64,000 nt of DNA, from assembly GCA_045652425.1 (NCBI GenBank), contig JAZRUG010000011.1, positions 62,001 to 126,000 on the forward strand, in the 5' to 3' direction. Position numbers and translations under genes: made by a program. Under the pieces are notes generated by a model, which was not told the origin of the DNA, made no database searches, and saw nothing but the letters and a program-made list of their open reading frames with translations. The stretch's first letter is position 1; the number at the start of each line of letters is the position of its first letter. This document shows, in pieces, positions 49,146 to 57,281 of this stretch. Source of the DNA: RGIG1995 sp045652425 (GTDB taxonomy: Bacteria; Bacillota; Clostridia; Oscillospirales; CAG-272).

Positions 49146-50999
49146 TTATCTCAAAACGAAATACTGTTCATACCAGAGAAGGAACGAATAAACGGTGTAG
49201 ATGACACGCGCGTTATTAGCTTTTCCTTCAAGATGGTCATTGAGCATTTTGTTAAGAACGTCAACGTTAAAGAATTCTTTTGCATAGTCTGCAGAAAACT
49301 GTTTCTTAACTCTGTCACCGTATTTGGCATCGCGAATCCAAACTCTGAAAGGCACCATAAAACCGGCTTTCTTTCTGTTTGCCCATTCGCTCGGAATGTG
49401 AGACAATGCCGCTTGTCTAAAGGCTCTTTTGGTGTGTCTTCCTTTTGCTTTTTGTGTTGAAGTAAGTGTTTTTGCTACCTTCCATACCTCTCTGTCAAGA
49501 TAGGGAACACGTGCTTCAAGGGAATGAGCCATAGTCATTTTGTCTGCTTTGAGGAGAATGTCGTAGGGCAGCCACAAATGCATATCAAGATACATTTTTT
49601 TGGTGAGGTCATCACAATTCTTTACTTTTTCAAAATAGGGGGCGGTTATATCCTTGTATGAAAGAGAACTCTTATACTTATCATTTGTTATTATGTCGGC
49701 TTGTTCGTCGTTCATAATAAACGCTTGACCGATATATGTGTCTTCTACTCTCTGTGCATTTGTTTTGAAGAATGTTCTTATATGTCTCTGGGGGAACTTT
49801 CCAAAAACGTTTGCCATACCTTTACGGAAAGAAAGAGGAAGTTTTTGATATATTTTAGACGGAGTACTCTGAATGTACCAGTCATATCCGCCAAAAAGCT
49901 CGTCTGCGCCTTCACCGGAAAGAACGACTTTTACGTCTTCTGCAGCAAGTGAAGAAAGGTAAAAAAGTGGAACAGCCGAAAGGTTTGCGTGAGGCTCGTC
50001 GGAGTGATACTGTACCGAGGGGAGCGCATCGAAAAATTCGTCTGGAGTAATTTCTTTGATTCTGTTAGGAATTTTTAAAATATCGCAAAGGTCTTTGGCA
50101 AGATTTGTTTCGTCAAAGCCTTCGATTTGGAAGCCGACGGAATAGGTTTTCATAGGCTTTATTCTGCCTTTGCGTACTGTTGATGCTACGTAACTTGAGT
50201 CAACACCGCCCGAAAGGAATGAACCGACTTCAACGTCAGCTATCTGGTGATATTCAACCGAGGAAAGTACAGTTTCGTCGATTGTTTTGACTGCTTCCTC
50301 AAAAGAACGGTTTTCGGGAGAAAAATCAGCCTCGAAATACTGTGTTTCGGTAAATTCACCGTTTTCGTATGTAAAGTAATGACCGGGAGTCAGCTTGTAA
50401 ACGTTTTTGAAGATACATTCTTTTGTAGGTGTATATTGGAATTCAAGATACATTTTCAAAGCGTCGGGATTGACCTCTTTTTTGAAGTCGGGGTGGGGAA
50501 GAAAAGATTTGATTTCCGAACCAAAAAGCAAGTTGTCATTGAATTTGCCATAGTAAAAGGGCTTAATACCGAAATAGTCTCTCGCACCATAGAGTGTATG
50601 CTGTTCTTTATCATAGATAACGAAAGCGAACATACCGCGAAGCATAGATGCGGTTTTTTCTTTATATACGGTGTAGGTGTTCAAAATAACTTCGGTGTCG
50701 GAGTTAGTGGAAAAAACACAGCCGTTTTCGTCAATAAGCTTTTGGCGAATTTCTCTGTAGTTGTATATCTCGCCGTTAAAGACGATAACATATCTGCCGT
50801 CTTGAGAATGAATAGGCTGGTCACCGCCTTCAAGGTCAATGATACTAAGACGTCTGAAACCGAGGGCTATTTTGTCGTCAACGAAATAGCCGTCGCTGTC
50901 GGGACCTCTGTGTATTATAGTATCAGCCATTTTTTTGATAAGCTCGTTTCTGTTTATAAGCTCTGTATTATTTGAGAAAAATCCGGTAAAACCGCACAT
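49146..50999 (-). CDS. asnB: Glutamine-hydrolysing asparagine synthase family protein
   Basis: 617 residues, full AsnB length. The N-terminal class II glutaminase has the nucleophile Cys2 and RGPDSDG near 31 and VFNGEIYN near 73; the synthase domain has the pyrophosphate-binding SGGVDSS at 263-269. It moves ammonia from glutamine to an activated carboxylate. Free aspartate is the usual substrate, but lactic acid bacteria have AsnB-like AsnH proteins that amidate D-Asp of the cell wall, and the position between a D-Asp-ligase-like and a Mur-ligase-like gene makes that worth considering. Confidence 0.92.
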   Translation of the reverse strand: MCGFTGFFSNNTELINRNELIKKMADTIIHRGPDSDGYFVDDKIALGFRRLSIIDLEGGDQPIHSQDGRYVIVFNGEIYNYREIRQKLIDENGCVFSTNSDTEVILNTYTVYKEKTASMLRGMFAFVIYDKEQHTLYGARDYFGIKPFYYGKFNDNLLFGSEIKSFLPHPDFKKEVNPDALKMYLEFQYTPTKECIFKNVYKLTPGHYFTYENGEFTETQYFEADFSPENRSFEEAVKTIDETVLSSVEYHQIADVEVGSFLSGGVDSSYVASTVRKGRIKPMKTYSVGFQIEGFDETNLAKDLCDILKIPNRIKEITPDEFFDALPSVQYHSDEPHANLSAVPLFYLSSLAAEDVKVVLSGEGADELFGGYDWYIQSTPSKIYQKLPLSFRKGMANVFGKFPQRHIRTFFKTNAQRVEDTYIGQAFIMNDEQADIITNDKYKSSLSYKDITAPYFEKVKNCDDLTKKMYLDMHLWLPYDILLKADKMTMAHSLEARVPYLDREVWKVAKTLTSTQKAKGRHTKRAFRQAALSHIPSEWANRKKAGFMVPFRVWIRDAKYGDRVKKQFSADYAKEFFNVDVLNKMLNDHLEGKANNARVIYTVYSFLLWYEQYFVLR

Positions 51000-51028
51000 G
51001 TTTTATGTGTCCTTTCAAAAATAGTAGT

Positions 51029-52543
51029 TTATTTAGAGAGAACAGTAAGTTCATCGTATTCTTTCAGTATATCAATAGATAATTGCGCATCAGTGGGGCA
51101 GTCCTCGTATACAAGACCTCTTTTCAGTCTTGTTTCCTCGCCTTTTCCGGTGAAGAGTATAACCTTTTTCTCTGCTTTAAAGCCGAATACTGCATCGCGA
51201 ATAGCTTGTCCTCTGTCTTCAAATTTTGAATAGGGACAATTGTGGATATTAGACGCTATGTCCGAAGCGATTTGTTCGAAGGGTTCTTCGCCCGAATCCT
51301 CTTCGGTGATTACGATATAATCAGAATGTTCGTCAGCCTCTTCGGCTAAATCTTTTCTGCGGAGATGCGCTTTACAGCCGGGGCAACCGAATACTGATAT
51401 AACGCTGTAGCCGGGGTATTCAATACCTACGGTGTTGTATAGAGCATTAAAGCTCATTTTGTTATGGGCATAGTCAACTATAATTGCGATGTTTTTATCT
51501 TTGCTTGTATATACCTGCATTCTGCCGCTTACTCTTGCTTTTAGCAGACCTTCGGAAATGTATTCTTCGGGTACGCCGATTATGTGGCAGGCGGCAATTG
51601 CCGCAAGTGCGTTTGAAACGTTGAAGATGCCCGGCATAGTTATACGCAACTCATTTTCAAAGTTTGGAGTTTTTACTTCAAAAGCAAAGCCGTCGTCGGT
51701 TTTGTTTATCGATTTGCAGTATACGGTATCTGTTTCTTTTGTGCCGTAGGTGACGATATTACATTTTCCTTTTGCCGCGTCAAGTATTCTGTCGGCAAAG
51801 TCGCTGTCGGAATTGATAACCGCATTCCGGCAGTTATCAAAAATTTTCAGTTTTGAAGAGAAATAATCCTCGAAATCCGTATGTTCGACAGGGGAGATAT
51901 GGTCGGTTCCTATGTTGGTGAACATTGCAATATCGAAATTAACGCCTGAAACTCTGTCGTATTTTAACGCTTGGCTTGAAATTTCGCTGACGAGATATTT
52001 GATACCCGTATTATGGGCGTTGTCAAAATGTCTGTAGAATTCGACTGCTTCAGGGGTGGTTATATGGGATTCAAAATCGTTTATGCCGTCGTAGGTGTCG
52101 ATTGAAGAGATTACGGCGATACGCGGTTTACTAATAGCTTTCATATAGCAATCGAGAATTGCTCTAAGATAATAGGTAACCGTACTTTTTCCTTTTGTAC
52201 CCGTAATACCTATTGAAGTTATTTTCGCAGGTGCATTGTCAAAGAAGAGCGTAGCAAGTATGGGCATAGCTTTTCTTATATCAGAAACGAGTATTCCGTT
52301 TGGTTTACCGTATTTCTTTTCCGAAATATAACACAAAGCACCGTTCTGCAAAGCGTAATCGAGATAGGCTTCTTTGAAATGAGCGCCTTTGCATATAAAC
52401 ATTGCATCTGTTTTTAATTCACGTGTATCGTAGGTGAGACAAGAAATTTCGGATTTGAGTATATTTTCGGTAAGGTTATGTGAAATAAGCAGACCATTTT
52501 CTTCCAATGCCTGCAAATAGGCGGAAACCATAATTTTTTTCAC
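51029..52543 (-). CDS. MurE-like Mur ligase (UDP-MurNAc-tripeptide synthetase family)
   Basis: 504 residues with the three Mur-ligase domains: ATP-binding GITGTKGKSTVT at 112-123, the central domain with SEISSQALKYDRV near 186, and the C-terminal RVSGRMQV / VDYAHNKMSFN. MurE normally adds meso-diaminopimelate or lysine to UDP-MurNAc-L-Ala-D-Glu. The DNPR-type motif that reads the amino acid is here TEEDSGEE (413-420), and VFGCPGCKA replaces the common VFGCGGDRD. Either a lysine-type enzyme of unusual specificity or a second Mur ligase beside a canonical murE elsewhere. It is 33 bp after rpe. Confidence 0.85.
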   Translation of the reverse strand: MKKIMVSAYLQALEENGLLISHNLTENILKSEISCLTYDTRELKTDAMFICKGAHFKEAYLDYALQNGALCYISEKKYGKPNGILVSDIRKAMPILATLFFDNAPAKITSIGITGTKGKSTVTYYLRAILDCYMKAISKPRIAVISSIDTYDGINDFESHITTPEAVEFYRHFDNAHNTGIKYLVSEISSQALKYDRVSGVNFDIAMFTNIGTDHISPVEHTDFEDYFSSKLKIFDNCRNAVINSDSDFADRILDAAKGKCNIVTYGTKETDTVYCKSINKTDDGFAFEVKTPNFENELRITMPGIFNVSNALAAIAACHIIGVPEEYISEGLLKARVSGRMQVYTSKDKNIAIIVDYAHNKMSFNALYNTVGIEYPGYSVISVFGCPGCKAHLRRKDLAEEADEHSDYIVITEEDSGEEPFEQIASDIASNIHNCPYSKFEDRGQAIRDAVFGFKAEKKVILFTGKGEETRLKRGLVYEDCPTDAQLSIDILKEYDELTVLSK

Positions 52544-52576
52544 GATTTTACCCCCATTATGTGTTTAATGTAAGAT

Positions 52577-53221
52577 TTATCTTTCTCCGTTTTCGCGAAG
52601 TGTAGCGATTGCCGCTGCAACGTCTTCTTTGCCGAATACGGCAGAACCGGCTACAAGAATATTTGCACCTGCTTTAACGACTGCATTGATGTTGTCAGCG
52701 TTGATACCGCCGTCAACCTCTATATCAAGGTCGCCTAAAAGCTCTCTGGCTTCTTTTATCTTGTCGAGAGCTTCGGGTATAAATGACTGACCGCCAAATC
52801 CGGGCTCAACAGACATTAAAAGAAGCATATCAAATTTGCCGATAAAGGGCTTTATAGCTTCAACGGGAGTTTTTGGTTTGATAGAAAGTCCCGCTTTCAT
52901 ACCCATTTTTCTTATTTTATCAAGCGTTTCTGCAACGTTATCACAGCTTTCGAGGTGAATGGTGATAATGTCAGAACCGGCCTTTGCAAAATCGTCAAGA
53001 TAACGAATAGGATCGATTATCATAAGGTGTGTATCAAACACCATTTTGCTTTGTTTGCGGATAGATTTTTGGATAGGAGCGCCAAGAGAAATGTTGGGAA
53101 CGAACACGCCGTCCATAACGTCTATATGTAAGTATTCAGCGCCGCCTTTTTCAACTCTTTCAACGTCGAATCCGAGTTTAGAAAAGTCGGCAGAAAGAAT
53201 AGAAGGTGAAATTTTAATCAT
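52577..53221 (-). CDS. rpe: Ribulose-phosphate 3-epimerase
   Basis: Interconverts ribulose 5-phosphate and xylulose 5-phosphate in the pentose phosphate pathway. 214 residues, typical. TIM-barrel with KISPSILSADFSKL at the start, HIDVMDGVFVPNIS near 32 (metal-binding His/Asp), THLMI near 64, MSVEPGFGGQSF near 135 and DGGIN near 171. GGAGGAA ribosome binding site. First gene of the operon that continues with the Mur ligase, AsnB and ATP-grasp genes. Confidence 0.95.
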   Translation of the reverse strand: MIKISPSILSADFSKLGFDVERVEKGGAEYLHIDVMDGVFVPNISLGAPIQKSIRKQSKMVFDTHLMIIDPIRYLDDFAKAGSDIITIHLESCDNVAETLDKIRKMGMKAGLSIKPKTPVEAIKPFIGKFDMLLLMSVEPGFGGQSFIPEALDKIKEARELLGDLDIEVDGGINADNINAVVKAGANILVAGSAVFGKEDVAAAIATLRENGER

Positions 53222-53546
53222 AGTGGAATTCCTCCGAAAAAAAGTTTTATATTTTGTGAAAAGAATTAAATAACGAAAATTTAAGAAAATGTGATGTTTT
53301 TGTTAAGAATATTTGAGTAGCGTAAGTAACAAAACTACATAAAATAATATCAGATATGAGAAACGGCAAGGCTTGAAAAAGGAAACCGATAGAGGTGTAA
53401 AAAACAAGGACGTGTGCTGAAAAAACAATCAAGAAGAGCCGTTATTATATAGATATCTATACTGCTAAAAAGCATTTAAATTGTGGCAGTATTAAGGAAA
53501 ATTAAAAAAAACGAGTGGGAAAGCGAAAAGCTTTCCTGCTTGTTTT
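53222..53546. other. 325-bp intergenic region between ispF and rpe
   Basis: It holds the ispF terminator (right end), a 14-bp palindrome TATAGATATCTATA at 53448-53461, and presumably the rpe promoter. TATAAT sequences occur on the minus strand but none has a convincing -35, so I do not place the promoter. No open frame with a ribosome binding site was found here. Confidence 0.6.
53504..53546 (-). terminator. Terminator of ispD-ispF
   Basis: GGAAAGC / GCTTTCC stem with a lower, partly mismatched extension and an AAAAAAAA block on the plus strand, which reads TTTTTTTT on the minus strand after the stem. It touches the ispF stop codon. Confidence 0.8.
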
Positions 53547-54020
53547 TTATTCTTTTATGATAAGGCAAACGGCATGGGCGGCAACCCCTTTTTTCTCCCC
53601 TGTAAAGCCGAGATGTTCTTCGGTTGTAGCCTTGACATTAATACAAGACTTGTCTACTGAATACACCTTTGCGATATTTTCCCTCATCTGTTCAATAAAG
53701 GGCCTGACTTTAGGAGCTTGGAGAATTAAAGTTGCATCTATATTGGCGAGTTTATAGCCATTTTGTTTTAGTAAATTAGCCGTTTTTTCGGCAAGTATAA
53801 GGCTATCAATGTTTTTATATTGAGCATCATTGTCAGGGAAGTGAAGGCCGATATCGCCGAGCCCCAAAGCGCCGATAACAGAGTCCATTATTGCGTGTAC
53901 GAGTACGTCAGCATCGGAGTGTCCGTCAAGACCTTTTTTGTGCGGTATATCTACTCCGCCGAGAATAAGCTTTCTTCCTTCGACGAGTCTGTGTACGTCA
54001 TATCCGTGTCCTATTCTCAT
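53547..54020 (-). CDS. ispF: 2-C-methyl-D-erythritol 2,4-cyclodiphosphate synthase
   Basis: Fifth step of the MEP isoprenoid pathway. 157 residues, standard. MRIGHGYDVHRL carries the metal ligands Asp8 and His10; HSDADVLVHAIMDSVIGALGLGDIG near 34 supplies the third His and the hinge; TTEEHLGFTG near 132 is the CDP-binding C-terminal motif. It overlaps the end of ispD by 4 bp, so the two are translated together. Confidence 0.97.
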   Translation of the reverse strand: MRIGHGYDVHRLVEGRKLILGGVDIPHKKGLDGHSDADVLVHAIMDSVIGALGLGDIGLHFPDNDAQYKNIDSLILAEKTANLLKQNGYKLANIDATLILQAPKVRPFIEQMRENIAKVYSVDKSCINVKATTEEHLGFTGEKKGVAAHAVCLIIKE

Positions 54021-54808
54021 AAACTTTCTCCTTCAGTGTCCATATTGCGCGAATTAAGTATGGCTTCTGCAATAACAAGGTCGTCTTTGGTGGTTATTTT
54101 TAGGTTGTTTCTTCCGCAGTCGACAAGCTTTATTTTGAAGCCATAGTATTCTACTAACATACAGTCGTCGGTGACTGATAAACCTTCTTTTTTAGCAGAA
54201 AAGGCACACGCTCTGTATATATCGCTTTTGAATACTTGCGGTGTTTGCGCTGCCCAGGCTTTGCTTCTGTCTGGGGTTGAATCAATAAACATATTTGAGT
54301 CAGCCATTTTTAAGGTGTCGTATATTTTTGTTGCCGCACAAGCACAGTTTGATGCGTATGCACTTTTTATAACGTCCTTTATATTATCTTGGGTTATAAG
54401 ACATCTTACACCGTCGTGAATAGCGACATAATCACATCTTTCCGATATAGCCTTAAAACCGTTTAAAACGGATTCCTGACGAGTGCTTCCGCCTTTGACT
54501 ATTCTTCTTACTTTGGAGAGGGAATAGTCTTCAATCATTTTTGTATAAAGGTCAATTTCGTCTTCTTTTGAAACGATAACGATTTCGTCAACGTACGGTG
54601 ATTTTTCAAACTCAATCAAAGTTCTTGCGACAACAGGAAGTCCGTTAAGCTCCATAAACTGCTTTGTTGTTCCATCGGCATTTTCCATACGTTTGCCGCT
54701 TCCGCCGACTGTTATTATTGCGGTGGTCATCGGCTTAAAATGTTTCAAAGTTATTTTATCTATGGCGTTTGATGCGGTGTCTGCAATTTTTTTGAAAAGT
54801 TTGCTCAT
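54017..54808 (-). CDS. ispD: 2-C-methyl-D-erythritol 4-phosphate cytidylyltransferase
   Basis: Third step of the MEP pathway: joins CTP to MEP. 263 residues. The nucleotide-binding motif GGSGKRM is at 35-41, preceded by 26 extra residues (MSKLFKKIADTASNAIDKI...) that IspD enzymes do not usually have. I keep the long start because GGCGGA stands before it and no ribosome binding site precedes the inner ATG at 54730. IHDGVRCLI near 129 (usual HDAAR) and WAAQTPQVFK near 184 confirm the family. The extension looks like an amphipathic helix. Confidence 0.92.
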   Translation of the reverse strand: MSKLFKKIADTASNAIDKITLKHFKPMTTAIITVGGSGKRMENADGTTKQFMELNGLPVVARTLIEFEKSPYVDEIVIVSKEDEIDLYTKMIEDYSLSKVRRIVKGGSTRQESVLNGFKAISERCDYVAIHDGVRCLITQDNIKDVIKSAYASNCACAATKIYDTLKMADSNMFIDSTPDRSKAWAAQTPQVFKSDIYRACAFSAKKEGLSVTDDCMLVEYYGFKIKLVDCGRNNLKITTKDDLVIAEAILNSRNMDTEGESL

Positions 54809-54855
54809 TTTTGTGTTCCGCCTTTTTTTGTTGTTCGATTAGCACAATCATCATT

Positions 54856-54861
54856 ATTATA
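54856..54861 (-). promoter_or_regulatory. Probable extended -10 promoter of ispD-ispF
   Basis: TGTGC directly before TATAAT on the minus strand, 48 bp before the ispD start. No good -35 was seen. Confidence 0.5.
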
Positions 54862-54977
54862 GCACAACAGTGTATTGAAAATCTACATTTTTTAGAATTT
54901 TTTTCAAAAAAATGTTTACTTGTTATTTTTTTGTGAAAAAACTGAAAAAAGAAAGTAAAAAAAATGGCGCAAACTAT

Positions 54978-55005
54978 TTGCAAAATGCAATATATATGTT
55001 ATAAT
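54978..55005 (+). promoter_or_regulatory. Promoter of the cdaA operon
   Basis: TTGCAA, 16-bp spacer, TATAAT. Confidence 0.75.
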
Positions 55006-55033
55006 ATATTAATTATAAAATCTTTTGAGGGCG

Positions 55034-56011
55034 GTGTTTGTTATTTTAAAAGAATATTTCAATGGATTCGTGGATGTTTTGAAATCCCAAATGAGAGCCT
55101 TTTCGTTTGGGTTCAACGACCTTTTTGATATTGTTATTGTCGCTGTACTCCTGTACTACGTGTACAAGTTTATTAAACAAAGAAGAGCCGGAAAACTTGC
55201 GCTTGGGCTTGGTGTTATTTTGCTTGTGAATGTGTTGAGTAATATTTTTTCACTCAGCGCTTTGGGGTTTATAATAAGCAACTTTTTTCAAATAGGACTA
55301 TTGGCTATTGTAATTATATTTCAGCCCGAGTTACGTTCTGCACTTGAGCAGGCGGGGGGAACATCCCTTAAGGGTTTAAAAAACTTCGGTGAAAAACATA
55401 ACATCGAAAATACGGAAATGATAGTAACCGCGCTATGCGATGCCGCTTGTGAGATGGCGAAAGATAAGACGGGAGCATTGATTGTTTTTGAAAATCAAAT
55501 GGCTCTTAATGATGTTATTGCAAGTGGAACGGTTGTCAATGCAGAGGTTTCTTCATTCCTTTTGCGTAATATTTTCTTTGAAAACACTCCTCTACATGAT
55601 GGCGCGGTAGTTATACGCGACGGTAAAGTTTATGCCGCGGGCTGTTATCTGCCTTTGTCGGAGGATAACAATATCGCAAAGGAACTTGGAACACGTCATA
55701 GGTCAGCTATAGGAATAAGTGAAGTGAGTGATGCTTTGGTTCTTGTAGTATCGGAAGAAACCGGTATCATTTCAATTGCAGAAAACGGTGTTATTACGAG
55801 AAATTACGACTATGCGGGATTAAAAAAGGAATTGACGAACTTCTTTGATCCTGACGAAGAAAGTGGCAGAAAGAAATTTAACATCATTCCGAAAAAGACA
55901 ATAGAACGAGTTGAAAAACACGTTAGAAAAGACAAAAAGAGTAAAACCATCAAAGATGCTTTGAATGATGAAATAGAACTTGATTTATTTGACGGAGATA
56001 ATGAAGAATGA
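55034..56011 (+). CDS. cdaA: Diadenylate cyclase CdaA (c-di-AMP synthase)
   Basis: Makes c-di-AMP, which controls potassium, osmotic balance and cell-wall homeostasis. About 325 residues: three membrane spans (about 30-110) and a DAC domain with PLHDGAVVI near 190 and GTRHRSAIG near 222, the two catalytic motifs. The start is uncertain: I give the GTG at 55034, but a TTG at 55025 is in frame and neither has an ideally spaced ribosome binding site (GAGGGCGG overlaps the candidates). It overlaps cdaR by 4 bp. Confidence 0.92.
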   Translation: MFVILKEYFNGFVDVLKSQMRAFSFGFNDLFDIVIVAVLLYYVYKFIKQRRAGKLALGLGVILLVNVLSNIFSLSALGFIISNFFQIGLLAIVIIFQPELRSALEQAGGTSLKGLKNFGEKHNIENTEMIVTALCDAACEMAKDKTGALIVFENQMALNDVIASGTVVNAEVSSFLLRNIFFENTPLHDGAVVIRDGKVYAAGCYLPLSEDNNIAKELGTRHRSAIGISEVSDALVLVVSEETGIISIAENGVITRNYDYAGLKKELTNFFDPDEESGRKKFNIIPKKTIERVEKHVRKDKKSKTIKDALNDEIELDLFDGDNEE

Positions 56012-57264
56012 GTGATAAGAGAGCTAAAGTTGATGAAAAAAAGACTAGCAGAAAAAACTCGGAAAGAATACTTGATTTTATTGCGAAGATAGCTTGTTTG
56101 GTTATTGCGTTTTTTATATGGTTCTATGCTATGAGTACTGACGTTGTAACTTTGGAAAGAGAGTTTACTGTTCCTGTTTTTTTTGAAAACGAAACAGAGC
56201 TTTTTGAAAAGACGGGCTGGTCCGTATTATCCGGAAAAGATAACAACATCGTCGTAACGTTAAAAGGAAAAAGAAATATAATAAATCAGATAACAGAATC
56301 GGATATATATGCTTTTGCAGATGTATCGGTGGTTGAAAGTGCGGGGATGCAGGTTATTGACATAAAAATATCTGCTCCAACCGACTGTGAGGTAGTTAAT
56401 ACTTCTTCTTCAAGTATTTCTCCCTATATTGATAAAAGGGTAACCAGAAACGTACCGGTTAAAGTTGTTCATACTTATGAGGTAACGTCGGGATATCAGC
56501 TTGATGATCCTGTTGCGAATATTACAGAGGTTGCCGTGACAGGTCCAGAGTCAGAACTCCAGAAGATTAGTGCGGCTCAAGCAGATCTTGCTCTTGGAAA
56601 AATAACAGAGACTGTAAATACGAGAAGTACGTTGGTTTTGGTTGATGCCGAGGGAAATCCCGTTACGAGCAAATATCTTTCGATGGCTACGAAGAACGTT
56701 AATATTACCGTAAAATTGTTTGCGCTGAAAGATATTCCTCTTACTGTGGGTTACAAATACGGATTCTTTAACGAAAATAACGTTCGTGTAACAGTAACGC
56801 CGAGCTTTATGACTTTGCGCGGCGAACCTTCTGTGCTTGAAAATATGGATAACCTTGAGGTTGCCGTTCTTGATGAAAAGAAGTTTGTGAAGAACAGTAC
56901 CCAAAGTGTTTTGATTAATATACCTGAAGGGGTTACAGCTATGACGGGAGAAAACACCGCGACCGTTAATGTTGAACACATAAATACCGACGTAAAAAGC
57001 ATTACCGTCGGAAATATAACACTTGCAAATTCGGGAGGACTTGAGTGTGAAATTCAAACAGAAAGTTTGAATATTATGCTCAGAGGACCTCATGCGCTTC
57101 TTTCTCAAGTGAAAGAGGAGAATATAACATTGACTGCGGATATGAAAAACTATTCGTCGGGAAGCGGCATTATGGTGGTACCGGTATTGGTGAAACTGTC
57201 GCCGGAATTCGAGGGCTCTGTATATGAGCTTGAAACCTATAATGTAACGGTTAACGTAAAATAA
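56008..57264 (+). CDS. cdaR: CdaR/YbbR-domain regulator of diadenylate cyclase
   Basis: 418 residues: one membrane span at about 25-45, then four YbbR-like beta repeats outside the cell (recurring VPVFFENE, VPVKVVHTY, IPLTVGYKY and ITVGNITL units followed by V-x-G/R-P strands). CdaR proteins bind CdaA and tune c-di-AMP synthesis. ATGA overlap with cdaA indicates coupled translation. The glmM gene that often follows is absent; an FAD dehydrogenase follows instead. Confidence 0.92.
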   Translation: MSDKRAKVDEKKTSRKNSERILDFIAKIACLVIAFFIWFYAMSTDVVTLEREFTVPVFFENETELFEKTGWSVLSGKDNNIVVTLKGKRNIINQITESDIYAFADVSVVESAGMQVIDIKISAPTDCEVVNTSSSSISPYIDKRVTRNVPVKVVHTYEVTSGYQLDDPVANITEVAVTGPESELQKISAAQADLALGKITETVNTRSTLVLVDAEGNPVTSKYLSMATKNVNITVKLFALKDIPLTVGYKYGFFNENNVRVTVTPSFMTLRGEPSVLENMDNLEVAVLDEKKFVKNSTQSVLINIPEGVTAMTGENTATVNVEHINTDVKSITVGNITLANSGGLECEIQTESLNIMLRGPHALLSQVKEENITLTADMKNYSSGSGIMVVPVLVKLSPEFEGSVYELETYNVTVNVK

Positions 57265-57281
57265 ATTTTTTCAGAGGCAGT

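Noticed and set aside
50247..50975. 242-codon open frame on the plus strand opposite asnB
   Set aside because: A shadow of asnB codon use; no start signal and a low-complexity Phe/Val-rich translation.
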